Assembly: GCA_001643675.2 (NCBI GenBank)
Contig: LSRY02000040.1
Coordinates: 214,001-278,000 of the forward strand
DNA: 64,000 nucleotides
Reading direction: 5' to 3'
Source: Monocercomonoides exilis
Taxonomy: Eukaryota; Preaxostyla; Oxymonadida; Polymastigidae
The position numbers and the translations under genes are program-made. Below, piece by piece: positions 45,005 to 56,213 of this stretch. The notes beneath the pieces were generated by a model. That model saw only the letters and a program-made list of their open reading frames with translations, had not been told where the DNA came from and ran no database searches. Numbering within the stretch: position 1 is the first letter of the stretch; each line of letters starts with the position of its first letter.

Positions 45005-48000
45005 TTTTTATTGTTTTCAAAAAAATATTTTCAATAATTGCGAAATTGATCAGTTGTTTAGGCACCTTTTGATAACACATTTTTGAGTATATTTAAAATT
45101 GTATATTCGCAATGCTTTTTAATAATTTTTAAAATCAAAGTGTATTCTCAAGTTTTAAAAAGAAAAATATTTAATGTTCGATTTTTTTTTGAAGTGAAAA
45201 AAAGAGAATATTTTTGTGAAATGTGTGATTAATATTGTCGCAGTCCCTTGAAAACTTAGCAATTGTTACCAACGAAAATAAAAAAATAAGAAATTTTCAG
45301 GAAAAAATAAATGAATGTGAAAATTAAAAAAATCTTTATGATCCTGGATGAAAGCCACAAATAGAAGCAAAAAATGAGTTTGAAAATGTGGAAAACAACA
45401 AATACAAACAATTTTATTCAAGCGGAAACGAAAGTTTTCAGATATCCTATTAAAATGAAATTCATATCCATGAACATAATTAAATATATATTTTATGGTT
45501 CCGAATCCCATTATTATAATCAATATATGTTCAAAACTTTGTAATTCGAAATTTCGAATGCAAAATGCGATGTATGCATTCAGGGAATTTCCTTTTTCTG
45601 GAAGTGTATTATGCGTAAATGCAACATTAGAAATATCGTTTCTTTCCTGCATTTTTGAAAACTGTTTTTCAAATATTTATTTTGCAGAACAATGTTTGAA
45701 AATGTGCTAATAAATTGCTTAGACTTTTATTCCTGTTATTTCCAACGCTATTTAAGTTAACAAAAAAATGCCATTTGTTCAGAAAATGAAAGAAAAGCAT
45801 TCTGTCGTCAAAAACTTTCAGTTCTCTCTTTCTCTCTTCATGCAAATGACCGAAGGCAAATAAATGAGTGGACAATGCAAGAGATGTGAATACTCAAAGA
45901 AGCAAAACAAATAACATAAGCTTATATTAATAACAGAGCAGAAGAATTCACAAACTAAAAAAGTGAAGAAGGACAGATGGCATTGCAGAAAAACAAAATT
46001 ACAAGAAAGGGGTCCACATACAAGTTCTTGAGAAGAATGAGGCAACAAATGGTTTAAATAATTGTGCTGTGTTTAAATAGTGATAAAATTACTTCAACAT
46101 TTCTGTTTGAACGTTTTCAAGCTTCTGAATCAACAAGGACAGAACAAGTAGAAGGATCTTAAGTTGCAACAGTTAAAACAGTTCCCTCTTGATTATTTAA
46201 CTTATTCAACGAGAAAAATATGGATAAGTTGGATTTGACAAGAAAAATGTTTCTTCACTCATATTTTTGGATAATTAGAGCCGAACTGTTTTATCATCAA
46301 TGAATCCACTGGCGAATGAAGAATGAAAGATACTATGTGAGGAACTCACTTGAAAAATGCTTTTATCAGAAAGTCAATGAAGGACAAAAGTTTGAGGGAA
46401 AAGTGCTGCAGAAGACTTGTTTCGATATGATATGGAGCAATGGTTGTGAAAGAAGAATATCTAATATTTCAGCAAAAGAAATCCAAAAAAGAAATCTTAG
46501 AAGCTTCAAAGCATTAAATCCGAGATTCTATCAACAGCAAAAGAAACCGGAAGCGAAGACTCAAGATTCTTTAGACATGATAGCGTGTTTGAAGGAGATG
46601 AAAGCAAGGAAGGGATCGGATAACAAGTGATGATAGTTAAAAGGGGAGAGTGTTCAACAATGAGATCATTAGTGAATGTTTTTCAATTTAATAAAAATTG
46701 CTTTATTGAGCGAAGCGAAAATACAGGAAAGAAACTGTCAACATCTGTCAAATGGAAGGACTGCGTGACGAAAGGAATGATATGCATAATTTGATCAAGA
46801 AATTCAAGTATTTTGAAGAATACAAATCCAACATATGAAAGTGATGAGACATATATGGTACAATCGATTATTACAGACAAATGTGGGGAGACGTTAGTGA
46901 ATTGAAGTAATCTCTGTGGGAAAACAACTGTTTTAGGGATATGGCGGTGTTCAACACGTTTCAGCGAGATCCGGCGAGAGTGAAAAAGTTGAAGGATCAG
47001 TAATGAACGAAGGATTTAGATAAAGAGACCGCAACAGGATGATAAACCAAATGAATCCTGGAAGCTCGGTGAGAATAGTGAAATAAGTGAAAGCGTTATT
47101 TGAAAACTGAAAATCTTTTTTAGCAGCGAAGGAAGAGGAGGATTCAAAGGGGAAGCAGATAAGCTTCCAGACGATTATGTGAAGGTTTTCTAATTTGGAA
47201 ACGTGAGTTTTGAGGGATGCGACGAAAGAAGAAATGTTCCAAATGAATAATAAATAAGTGGAAAAATGACCTAGGTGATCAACTACAAAACTTAACAGTT
47301 AAAAGCCATCACTTGATGAACTGAGTGAGATTGTCGGAAATGAAGGAAGTGCAGCGATATAATGGAGCAATGTTAAAACAAACTTTCGGGGTGGGATGAT
47401 ATGAAACAATGGGCAAACAATAAAAATTGGATCATATAAAGTTGAAAAGTCATTGACTTGAAAGATGGAGAATAAATATATGAAGACTATGCAAGATGGA
47501 GATAGAATTGAATAATGAATAATAACCTCAGCGGAAAACCTGGATTTTGTTTTCAATCGAACAAATGACGAATATTTATTCAAATGAAATGAGGATTGCC
47601 TTGTTCCTTCAAACAATTGCTCGACAATAGAGGAAGAAACAGAGAATGACACATTTTCAGAGACAAAAGTGGAGTCGTTGAAAAAGAGAAGAAATTTGCT
47701 TTCATGGAAGAAGTTTCAATTGAAAAGAGGAAGCGATCATGATGATGAATATTAACCACCAAGTTCGTTATCGTTCAAAGAAACGGAGAAAAACGAAACA
47801 CATGAAAAAATTCCAAAAGACGATTCTCATTCAGGGCCATGATTGTTTTCACATTTATAGCAGATGACACTAACGGTATTTTTTCTTACAGAAAAATGGA
47901 ATTCAAAATTGAACTTTTGTGTTTAAATGAATCAAATCTGCCAGATGTTTCTATCGAAGCCTTACAGAATCCTGACGATCAAGTGAAAAAATAGATAACA

Positions 48001-48090
48001 ATATTCTTGAAAAACAAGTAACTTTAAGACATTTTGATTAATTTGTGGCTTAAAAAAACAATTTCTTCGAGTGGAATAAGTGCATTAATC
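45005..48090. other. Interior of the old element, unassigned
   Basis: From 45005 to 46200 AT-rich filler. From 46300 to 47750 purine-rich on the plus strand, coding-like but broken. The longest frame, 46316-46630 plus (105 codons, KNERYYVRNSLEKCFYQKV at the start), is Lys/Arg-rich and unrecognised. Patches such as LIKIALLSEAKIQERNCQ at about 46690 are followed by several stops. This looks like a relic gene carried by or inserted in the element. Confidence 0.35.
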
Positions 48091-48092
48091 AA

Positions 48093-50780
48093 TCAATTTG
48101 GCCTTGTTATTTCAGGATCAAGGGAAATGGAGCAAAGAACAATTGAGTCTTTTGTGTTGAATAATTGTTTGTCCCAATTATTGGAACAATTTTTCCAGAC
48201 ATCAGAATAATGAGCTATCATCACTTTCATCAGAAAAACTGTATTCAAAGTCTTCATTTTTTTTCTTAATTTCTTCAACAGATCGTATGGAATAAACCTT
48301 CTCATTTTCACTTGACTGATCAACGGATTCTGTGTTTGTCGGTTCGTTAATTTCGTTGTACTCACTATCACTGTAATGTCTTTTCTTCCATCTTCTTATT
48401 TTCTTTATTCTTCTTTTTTTATTTTTTTTATTTTTTTGCTTTTGATATTTAGTGTTATTATCCGAACTGCTGGAATCTTCTTCATTAAAGAGTATTTCAT
48501 CTTTCTTCTTTGCTTCTTCTTCATTCGTGCAGTCATCCGCATCTTTTTCATTTTAGAATAACGGAATGGTGATTACATAATCCTCACCATCTTGTGAATC
48601 TGTTTCTTCGTCCTCACTGTCAGATTACGTGGAATCACCAATTTCTGTTGTTCAATCAATATTTCCTTTATGAGAAAAATGAGAGGTCTGTTTTATTTCT
48701 TCAATTTTTGTTTCATTCTTTTTCTATGTAACTTTTTTATTTTGTTTTGCCATCTAATTTCTTCCAGTTGTTCTGCAAAAAGACTCGTTCAAAAGCTTTT
48801 TCTCCTCATATAGCTTCCATTCCTCCAAAACATTCGGGGAAGTTACACATTTTCCAGAAATGGACCACCTGTTTGTCTTTTTTATTTGTTTCATGTTTGT
48901 TGGAAGTTCCTTTATTGTTTTTGATAGGACATTATCAATATTTGATGACGTTATTCCAGCCTCAAAAAATCCATGACGGATCACCCGAGGAGCTGGGGCA
49001 GGATAAGAACAATCAGCAATAGATTTTACAAATGAAAAAAAGTCTGTTTGAATTTTTTTTATTGATGGTTCTTTGCACACATGCTTTAATTCTTTTTTTA
49101 AAACTCCATTAGGCCCAAGATCCAAAGGCTGAAGAATATGTGAAGCATGTGAAGGAAGAATAACAACATCGACACCTACTTCTGATAGCTTCTCCCAAAG
49201 TTGTCTATTTCGCCGAGATGAATGCCCGTCTAGAATGAGAAGAGCTGGGAGTCTTGAATCTTTTGAAATCGTAGTATGTTGATTTTTTTGATAATCACTC
49301 TTCAATATTTCATTTTCTTCATCTATATTTTCTTCCATAAACTGACGATCATCACACATATTGATGTTTTTTATAACGAAGCCACCAGTCGTTCAGATCT
49401 TCTTTAATTGCTAATTTCGACAAACTAAGGGATTCTGTTAAAGTGTTCTCACGCTGAGTTACTTCAATGAAATTCATTTTGGTGAAAATGAATCCATTTT
49501 CATCAAATTGCTTTTATTTGTATTCACACTCCTCCTCTTCTCTATTAACTTGATATCACATGCTTTCAATATTATTAAAATTTGATAATAATGAGGCTGA
49601 TTGAAGAGATGAGGATGATGATGATGAGAAAGGAGATGAGGATGATGATGATGAGAAAGGAGATGAGGATGATGATGATGAGAAAGGAGATGAGGATGAT
49701 GATGATGAGTGTGGAGGTTGATTAGAAGTATTATTTGATGCAGTTAATAATAATGAATCGAAATTTTTCGCGTCAAGTTTTTTATTTTTTATTGAACTCG
49801 TGATATTTTAGTTGCATGTAATGTCGGTTATATTTGAATTTCTTTTTGGTTTAATATGTTTAAAAGGAGTTGTTGAAGTCGAAGATTGATGTGTATTAAG
49901 ATGATTATTTATTTTTTCAATTATTCTTTGTTGTGTTGTGATGTATTCCATTTCATTGTTCAGTATAATTTCTTCAAACAATTCTGCTGTCATCCATCCT
50001 TTTGTTGTTGAATGAAGAATAAAATTATCATCGTACCATTGCTGTTTAATTTCATTTTCATATTTTGTAGAAAGGATGAGATGAGTTGGAAGATGCCCTC
50101 CGTCGGCAGTGACGATGAATAAAAGCGTCAAATGCCTAAGTGGAGGGACTTCAAGCACTGGGAGAAATGCACACATTTTCGATACAATTTTTTTCTGTTT
50201 TGTTTTTTCGTCCGTTTGGCAACTTGTTTCGTCAAGTTGCAAAATAAGTTTAGGATGATATTTTTTAGTAAACATTAATCGTCGAAGATTTGTCAAAAAC
50301 TTTTTCATATTCGTTTCCGTTGAAGCCCTTAATCGGGCAATATCCAAATTTGTTTGGTTTATTGTTTTCAGTTGTTTGTGTCGATTGACGAAATTTCTTG
50401 CCCACTTCACACTCGGCATTTCAACAAACTCAACTGTTTCTGATTTCCTTTTCATTCTTATTCTATAAGCCTTGATATTTATTTATTATAAAAAAATAAA
50501 TTAAACAAATAATTTCAAACCAATAAAGGAAATGTTTGGAATGTTGGTTGAGTCGTAATGTCGCTCCAATTAACTATCATTAAAACAAGCTCTTCTTCTT
50601 CTTCTTCAGTTAGATAAAAAGGTCTTCCGTTTTTTCTTTTTTCCAATCCACGCTTTGTCATTTTTTTTGCCCTTAAGTTTTTGAAGCAATCCTTTCTATT
50701 CTTGTATTTTGCAGAATTCGTTTTCGATTCTAATTTGTCCTTAAAAGATCGGAAAAAAATTCCACAAGGGGATGCAATTG
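48093..50780 (-). pseudogene. Decayed pogo-like transposase, diverged lineage
   Basis: Exon 1 relic runs from about 50780 to 50521 with FKDKLESKTNSAKYKNRKDC and the GRPFYLTEEEE linker. A 50-nt intron (50520-50471, GTTTGAAATT...ATATCAAG) sits at the same place as in the other elements. Exon 2 holds ILQLDETSCQ (first Asp), then a stop at 49808 and a Ser/His-repeat region. After that LLILDGHSSRRN and SHILQPLDLGPNGVLK give the last two Asp with 35 residues between them. An acidic Ser/Glu/Lys tail follows down to about 48093, broken by TAG, TGA and two TAA in one frame (about 48556-48729). Catalytic residues survive but the gene cannot be translated in one piece. Confidence 0.8.
49607..49709. repeat. 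27-bp tandem repeat, nearly four copies
   Basis: Unit AGATGAGGATGATGATGATG plus AGAAAGG, starting at 49607, 49634, 49661 and 49688 (last copy partial). It lies in the broken linker of the old transposase and translates on the minus strand as Ser/His/Pro/Leu repeats. It probably arose by slippage. Confidence 0.9.
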
Positions 50781-50966
50781 CTTTTTAAGATAAATGTTAT
50801 GGTTCAGAAAACCATAAATTATATTTTTTTTGAAAAAAACTGAAAATATACTAAATAAAGTTCAAATCGAGCAGAAAAAAATGAATATTAGTAATGTGAA
50901 GAATTTTCTCATTATTATGAGACCATGTGCACAAGTTTCGTATTTTGTGCGGGTTTTTTCCCTAAC

Positions 50967-51116
50967 TATAAATTTCTTGTATAAAATGTATTTCAAACCA
51001 TATCTTGAAGCGATCTGCATTGCAAGTGAGATTCGGACGGTCAGAAGTTTCATCACAAAGATGAAGCGATGGTTTATTTTGCGTCCCGATTTCCTTTTCA
51101 CTTTTTTTTTTTTTTT

Positions 51117-51156
<40 letters not shown>

Positions 51157-51884
51157 ATTATTTTTTATTTCATTGACTCAACATTGAAAAAATAGATGAT
51201 CAGCTTTTTTATTTATTTATTTATTTTTTTTTTGAAAATAATTAATAAATCTTTCCTCAATTTGAAAAATAAAATAATTGTTATTTTAAAAAGCTACAGT
51301 TCAATATTTTTGAAAAGTGACTAGAAATTATTGAAAAATTTGTTAAGAATATTAAAAGAAAATAACTTTTGACTTAGCAGCGATTGAAAGGGAATTGAAT
51401 TTGTGTTCTTTTTTGATGATTTTGTTTTTTCTAATATATTAGAAGATGTTCTGCATGAAGTTGAAGATGAGGAAGCTGTTTGAGAAAAAAGAAAATATAT
51501 AGAGTCTGAAGCATTATGACTTTCATTTTGAGAAAGAGGAATTAATGAAGATAATTGATCAAAACATGTTAATGAAGAGACTTTGGAAAAAGATGAAAAG
51601 GAAGATGAAAATGATGAAGATGTGGAAGAAAACGTAGGAAAAGGTTGAGAAGATGTTTGAGAAAATAAATTTGTTGACTTCCATTGATTCGGAAGAAACT
51701 AATCCTGAGAATTGTCAGACATCAGACCTTGTTCATCAGAAATGCATCTTTCTCAAGCGCTTCAATTCTTTTATTATTCTTTTGATCTTGAATTGTCTCA
51801 ATTCCTTTCTCTCTTCGCTGCTTTGCTTTTTCAGCTCATAATGGTTTGTAATCACTATCAAAATCAGATTAAAAAATAATAATA
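50967..51884. other. AT-rich gap with long T tract
   Basis: 51104-51155 is almost pure T with one A interruption. Between 51430 and 51720 the sequence is Glu/Lys-coding-like on the plus strand but without a usable frame. Nothing else was recognised. Confidence 0.5.
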
Positions 51885-52117
51885 TGTCTAATTTTTTTTG
51901 GAAAGTTCCTTTTGTTTTATTCACAAATTGAATTCAAATTACATATTTCGATCAAATTTCTATTTCCACACACAAAATTTTGCTATTATAAAAACAAAAT
52001 CTTGACAAAGATATTATTTCCATTTAAGTTAAGTTTCGTTCGTTGGAACATAAATTTGATCGAAATATGAAGGTTTTTTTATTAAAAATAAAAGGAACTT
52101 TACAAAAAATTTGGACA
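51885..52117. mobile_element. Foldback MITE, 233 bp
   Basis: The halves are inverted copies along much of the length: TGTCTAATTTTTTTTGGAAA at the left against, reversed, TGTCCAAATTTTTTGTAAAG at the right, with shared AAGTTCCTTTT and CATATTTCGATCAAATTT blocks. TA lies on both sides (51883-51884 and 52118-52119). It is non-coding. A partial relative is at 29368-29451, showing it is a dispersed family. Confidence 0.8.
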
Positions 52118-52244
52118 TATGGTTAACAGAAAAAGAAAAAAAATCAATTAAAATTAACAATAATGGTATTAAAATGAAAAATAAGTTTTCTAAATCTGCT
52201 AATAATGAAGTTATTGTGTGTGAAGGTTATTCTGTTGGATTCAG

Positions 52245-53270
52245 TCAATTTTTCATTTTTGATAAGTATCTCTCGTTTGTAATCTTTCTGGCTTCAATTT
52301 TTCTCATGTGACTTGCATAAAGCTCCTCCAAAAACAATGAATTTGTTTCTGCATCTTTCTTTGTGAGTGGATTGTGCAAGATATAAAAGTCTGTGAGGCA
52401 GCAAGCCACTGAAAAATAGACTGCAACACACTCCATTTTATAAATCCATGAATGATGGAAGATAATGAAGAGTGTTTTGAGTCTTCCGAAAAATCTTTCC
52501 ACGATAACGCGATGTGTGGCCAATTCTGGAGTTCCAACTGGCTTTGTGATGATGGCTTCAAGCTCTGGTTTTGCTCCAATGAAAGCAGAATCAGCTAAAA
52601 TCTTTGTTCCTCCCAGCCTGTGCTCGAATGTCGTGTAGTGCTCGTTGAAAATAGTGAAATCATTTGTCAAACCAGTGAAGATGGAGCTGATTGTGCTTGC
52701 TGTCCCCACCTTGTGGTTCACTCCCACCTCCACTTTGACGTTGCAGATGTGGCATATTCCTGTGTAATATTTTTTACAATATTCCAGCTTTCCTCCGGGT
52801 CTGTTTGTCGGAATGACAGAACAATCAACAACAATTCTCACATCTTTCGACTCCTCCAAAACTTCAGGATAAAATATCAAAAACAAATCTGCCAATGGAG
52901 CTCTGAAATGAGAAACAATACTGTGAAGAAGTCGGACAATAGCGTTTTGAGTTTCATAGAAAGGTGATGATAATATGAGTGTGAGTGTTGTTGAACCGTG
53001 ATGAAGAAAAGTGAGCAGCAAGAATAATTGTTCATCAAAATTGTTGATTTCTTTCAGTTTCACTTTACGATGAGGAACTTCCATTTGAAGAATGTGTGTG
53101 AAAAAAACAAATTCTTCTTTTGAGAATCCAGTGATTCGAAAAAAAGAAGAAACAGGATCATCAAAATAATCACAAGCTTTTTTGATGATGGAAAATTTTT
53201 CAACTTTTTGAATTGATTCATTCCGTTGTGGAATAATATTTCTCCTCTCCACACTCTTCAAAACGTCCAA
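52245..53270 (-). CDS. Harbinger-type (DDE_Tnp_4) transposase
   Basis: Open frame of 341 codons ending in TGA. Order of motifs: a helix-turn-helix-like region with GFSKEEFVFFTHIL, then first Asp in IVVDCSVIPTNRP, second Asp in TKILADSAFIGAKPEL and catalytic Glu in HRVIVERFFGRLKTLF. That is the DDE order and wording of the PIF/Harbinger and IS5-like DDE_Tnp_4 family. No ATG lies near the 5' end of the frame: an ATG just upstream is followed by TAA after two codons. So the N-terminus is missing, spliced or decayed. The Myb-like partner protein usual for Harbinger elements is not in the window, and I found no TIRs or 3-bp duplications. The element may be truncated, or the gene may be a domesticated copy. 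Confidence 0.8.
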   Translation of the reverse strand: MDVLKSVERRNIIPQRNESIQKVEKFSIIKKACDYFDDPVSSFFRITGFSKEEFVFFTHILQMEVPHRKVKLKEINNFDEQLFLLLTFLHHGSTTLTLILSSPFYETQNAIVRLLHSIVSHFRAPLADLFLIFYPEVLEESKDVRIVVDCSVIPTNRPGGKLEYCKKYYTGICHICNVKVEVGVNHKVGTASTISSIFTGLTNDFTIFNEHYTTFEHRLGGTKILADSAFIGAKPELEAIITKPVGTPELATHRVIVERFFGRLKTLFIIFHHSWIYKMECVAVYFSVACCLTDFYILHNPLTKKDAETNSLFLEELYASHMRKIEARKITNERYLSKMKN

Positions 53271-53480
53271 AAAATTTTAATGTGACATCTGAAAAAAAAG
53301 AACAGATTTCGTTTGATCACAACAAAATATTGAAATTCAGTTATAAACGATTACGAAACCTACATTTGTGAATATGAATTTTATTGAATAAAATCAAATA
53401 AGATTGATTCTTTTCAGTTTTTTATTTGAATTATTGAATGTTAATATATCTTTCGTGAATGCATCAAATAAAATACGATA

Positions 53481-55161
53481 GGTTCTTGAGATGGAGGAAA
53501 CCCCAACTGGGGAGGAAATCCGGATCAATGATCAGAACAAAAATTCAGAATATTAGTTAATGATTAATCTCAAAAACAAGATTTTCCAGTTTATTCAATT
53601 CAAAAAATATGGATTAAACATATTGAAAATTATATTGAATAATTAATATCAAAAGTTTTGAAAAATTATCGACAGGAAATGAAAGAAATAATTGAATAAT
53701 CAATTGCGAAACACAAAAGATAGCATTTTGCAAAAAGTGAAGAGTCGGAATCAGAAGCCTTATAAATCGCTCCGAAATTATTTTTTTCAAGTGCTTTTGT
53801 TAGCTCCACAGAATTCTCGGACCAAGATGGTGGATTTTCCTGTAAATGCTTGAGAACAACTGATTTATCTAAGGGCAAGAGCCCAGAAACTTTCCACGAT
53901 GAGATAATTGTGCTGGGATAGCTGGCCGTTGTAAACCCATCTCTAAGTGTTGTTGTGAAAACTTCTCTTTCCTGTGAGGATGTCTTTGTCTGTCCACTTT
54001 CTGTTGCTCTTGCAAACACTCTTTTCATATTGGCGAAAATAAACTGATCATTTGGTTGAGTGATATGTGATGTGTGAGATGGAAGTTTAATTAGTCCATA
54101 AGATTATCTTTACAAAGTCTTCTTATTTCTTTCGTTAAATGTCCAACGCCGCTTTCCTTAATCAACGCTGCATGCTTGTATTTCTCGCCTTAGGCTATCC
54201 TTTTTTTAATAATTTCTGGAAGAAAAAAGATTTGGAACAATTTCAAGAACAACGATGATGTGAAATGTCCAGTTGTCGAAGGGAAGAATACTTCTTGTGA
54301 GGTTGTGGCAAACTTGTACTCATCCGGCAAAGTTTTATAAGGAATGACTATGGGAGTTAAATATCTGCAGCCATCTGCGCTGCACATGAAGACGATTGAA
54401 GTTGCAGTTGGAAGAGATGTTTCCAAAGCTATAACTGAATTCCAGGATGAAGATGAAGCGACTAGATCATTTTTTCTTTTATGAAAAAAGGTTGAGGTTT
54501 CATCGATATTAAATAACAATTGAGGAATCGGTTTTTCCTCGTTAAGATACGATTCGTATAAATCGAAAAAAGGTATTGAAACCTTTCGGCAAGAATGAGC
54601 AACCCTTCCGATTGGAAGAGCTTTTGGCTTTGCAAACACAATTTCTGGATGTCTTTGCAAAAACTGTTCCGTCCAGTGCTTGTCCACTGATTTGCATTCT
54701 TCACCTTCATTCCTTTTCTTTTGCAACATTTCATTTGCCTGTCAATGGAAAAAAATTAAATAAATATAAAAACACATCCATAACAAACCGTTTGAGTTAT
54801 GTATTTTTTTATTGGATATTTACCAATTTTTTTTTCGTCAAGAAACAACTGTTTCATTTCCAACTCCTCAGCCTCGTTAAATAATGTGGGCCTACCACAT
54901 TTCCCAATGCTTCTGCCATTGTCCCTTGCTTTGATCGCTCGCTGCAACGAAGATCTTTTTAACAAGCCGCTTTCATCAATTTGTCTTTCAGAATACTTAA
55001 GAATATCGTGAACGTACAAGTCTTTTTATGTGTGGATCTCAAAGTGATCTAATATCACTTGTTGCGTTGACGTGCGTTAAGGAGGGTTTTGTTTTTAACA
55101 TTTTGATCTGAAACTTTTTTAATATTTTTTAATCAAAAATGGCCCGGATTTCCTCCCCGAC
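53481..55161 (-). mobile_element. pogo-like element 3, damaged
   Basis: The right end, reversed, reads GTCGGGGAGGAAATCCGGGC; the left has GGAGGAAACCCC and GGGGAGGAAATCCGG in tandem (53494-53526). TA flanks at 53479-53480 and 55162-55163. The right TIR keeps only one motif unit. It is closest to element 1 by TIR sequence. The element is 1,681 bp and coding is on the minus strand. Confidence 0.8.
53666..55101 (-). pseudogene. Decayed transposase of element 3
   Basis: The original start is probably ATG 55101 (MLKTKPSLTHVNATSDIRSL), followed by a TGA and a frameshift before YVHDILKYSERQIDESGLLK. A 50-nt intron (54788-54739, GTTTGTTATG...ATTGACAG) stands at the conserved position. Exon 2 has VDKHWTEQFLQRHPE and LFNIDETSTFF (first Asp), then TAA near 54190. 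The block corresponding to LIMDGGVGH reads LIKESGVGH, so the second catalytic Asp appears replaced by Glu. A single-base deletion near 54102 shifts the frame before QPNDQFIFANMKR. The remainder is open to 53666. It is clearly inactive. Confidence 0.85.
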
Positions 55162-55173
55162 TATTAGAAATTG

Positions 55174-55217
55174 ATTGATTTGACTGAGTCGCGAAAATGT
55201 GACTCAGTCAAATCAAT
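55174..55217. repeat. Perfect 17-bp hairpin next to element 3
   Basis: ATTGATTTGACTGAGTC (55174-55190), a 10-base loop, then the exact reverse complement (55201-55217). It starts 11 bp outside the right TA of element 3. There is no U-rich tail suggesting a terminator. It could be the remnant of another inverted-repeat element or a target structure. Confidence 0.85.
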
Positions 55218-56213
55218 TTTTGTCTGGTTTATCGAATTTCACTAATTTTAATTGAATTTCCCTCAATCTCACCAAAAGAGAAATTGCGAATTTTTATGAT
55301 CACAAATTGTGATCGAACATTTTTTTGTTTTGTTTTAAATTTCACTATTTAAAGCTCATTTTCGTTGAACTTATAATTTGGGGCGAAATTTTTTAATTTA
55401 TGAAAAATATCATGTTTTGTTCCAAACTTATTCTGTACACATATCACAATGTGTGAAGCATTATTATTCAAAAAAATATTTGCAACGAAATCCATAATAA
55501 TAATTTATTTTTATATTTGAAAACAAGCGTGATATTTAAAGAAATAACAGAAAAAGACATGTGAAAGGTGTGATCATGATTTTTGCCTTTGTATTCAAAT
55601 GCGTTGAATGTGAATAGAAGTTTCATAGTATTGTCAATGCAACGAGCACTGATTTCAAATGAATAGTAAATATTAACGCATAATTATTGTATCTGCTTTC
55701 GGATAACTTATGCATACAAACGGAAAACTCTATGAGGACATTAAAACAAAGAGATTTACAAATACAAAAAATTTTCAGGAGGATTTTTCAGAAGAAGAAA
55801 TATAATAATCTGTTTGGAAATAATCACCTTTATTCCTTCGTCTTCTTCTTTCTCTTCATCATCTTTAACATTTTCATCATCAAAGCCAACACATCACCCA
55901 ATTCATTCCTCCGCCCTCTCCAACTACAACACTTTAGCCACTATCATCGTCTGCAACTTAGCTTTTGTTTCTTCTCTTCTGGCACACTTCTGCGCCCCTA
56001 TCACTTCTCCTATTTCTTCCTGCCTTCCATCGCTCTCTGAGATATCTGCCTTTGCAGAATGCACTTGTTCTTCACATATTTGTTCAGCACTTCCTGCAAA
56101 TGAATTTGTGGAGTATGTCTCGCTCCGTTTAACAGATGAGAAGAATGGCACGACAATAATATAGCTGCTAATCACACTTGCCCATTCAACACAATGAAAC
56201 ATCCTTGTGCTGT
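55218..56213. other. AT-rich gap between element 3 and the USP relic
   Basis: Mostly AT-rich. From 55820 the composition becomes coding-like (minus-strand Ser/Glu-rich frame 55924-56319), possibly the 3' end of the USP relic. No separate gene is supported. Confidence 0.4.

Larger units (their letters stand above)
44885..50966 (-). mobile_element. Old pogo-like element or composite, about 6.1 kb
   Basis: The ends GTTGGGGAAAAAACC (44885) and, reversed, GTTAGGGAAAAAACC (50966) match over 15 bases with one mismatch. TGTGCACA starts at position 34 from each end, and TA flanks both sides. The left end repeats GGGAAAAAACC in tandem, the same architecture as elements 1-3. The transposase relic lies in the right half (about 48.1-50.8 kb). 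The left 3 kb has no recognised function. It may be one large element with cargo, or two damaged copies each contributing one end. Confidence 0.5.

Noticed and set aside
51104-51155. Long T tract as the poly(A) tail of a minus-strand retroelement
   Set aside because: No reverse transcriptase, endonuclease or target duplication was found near it.
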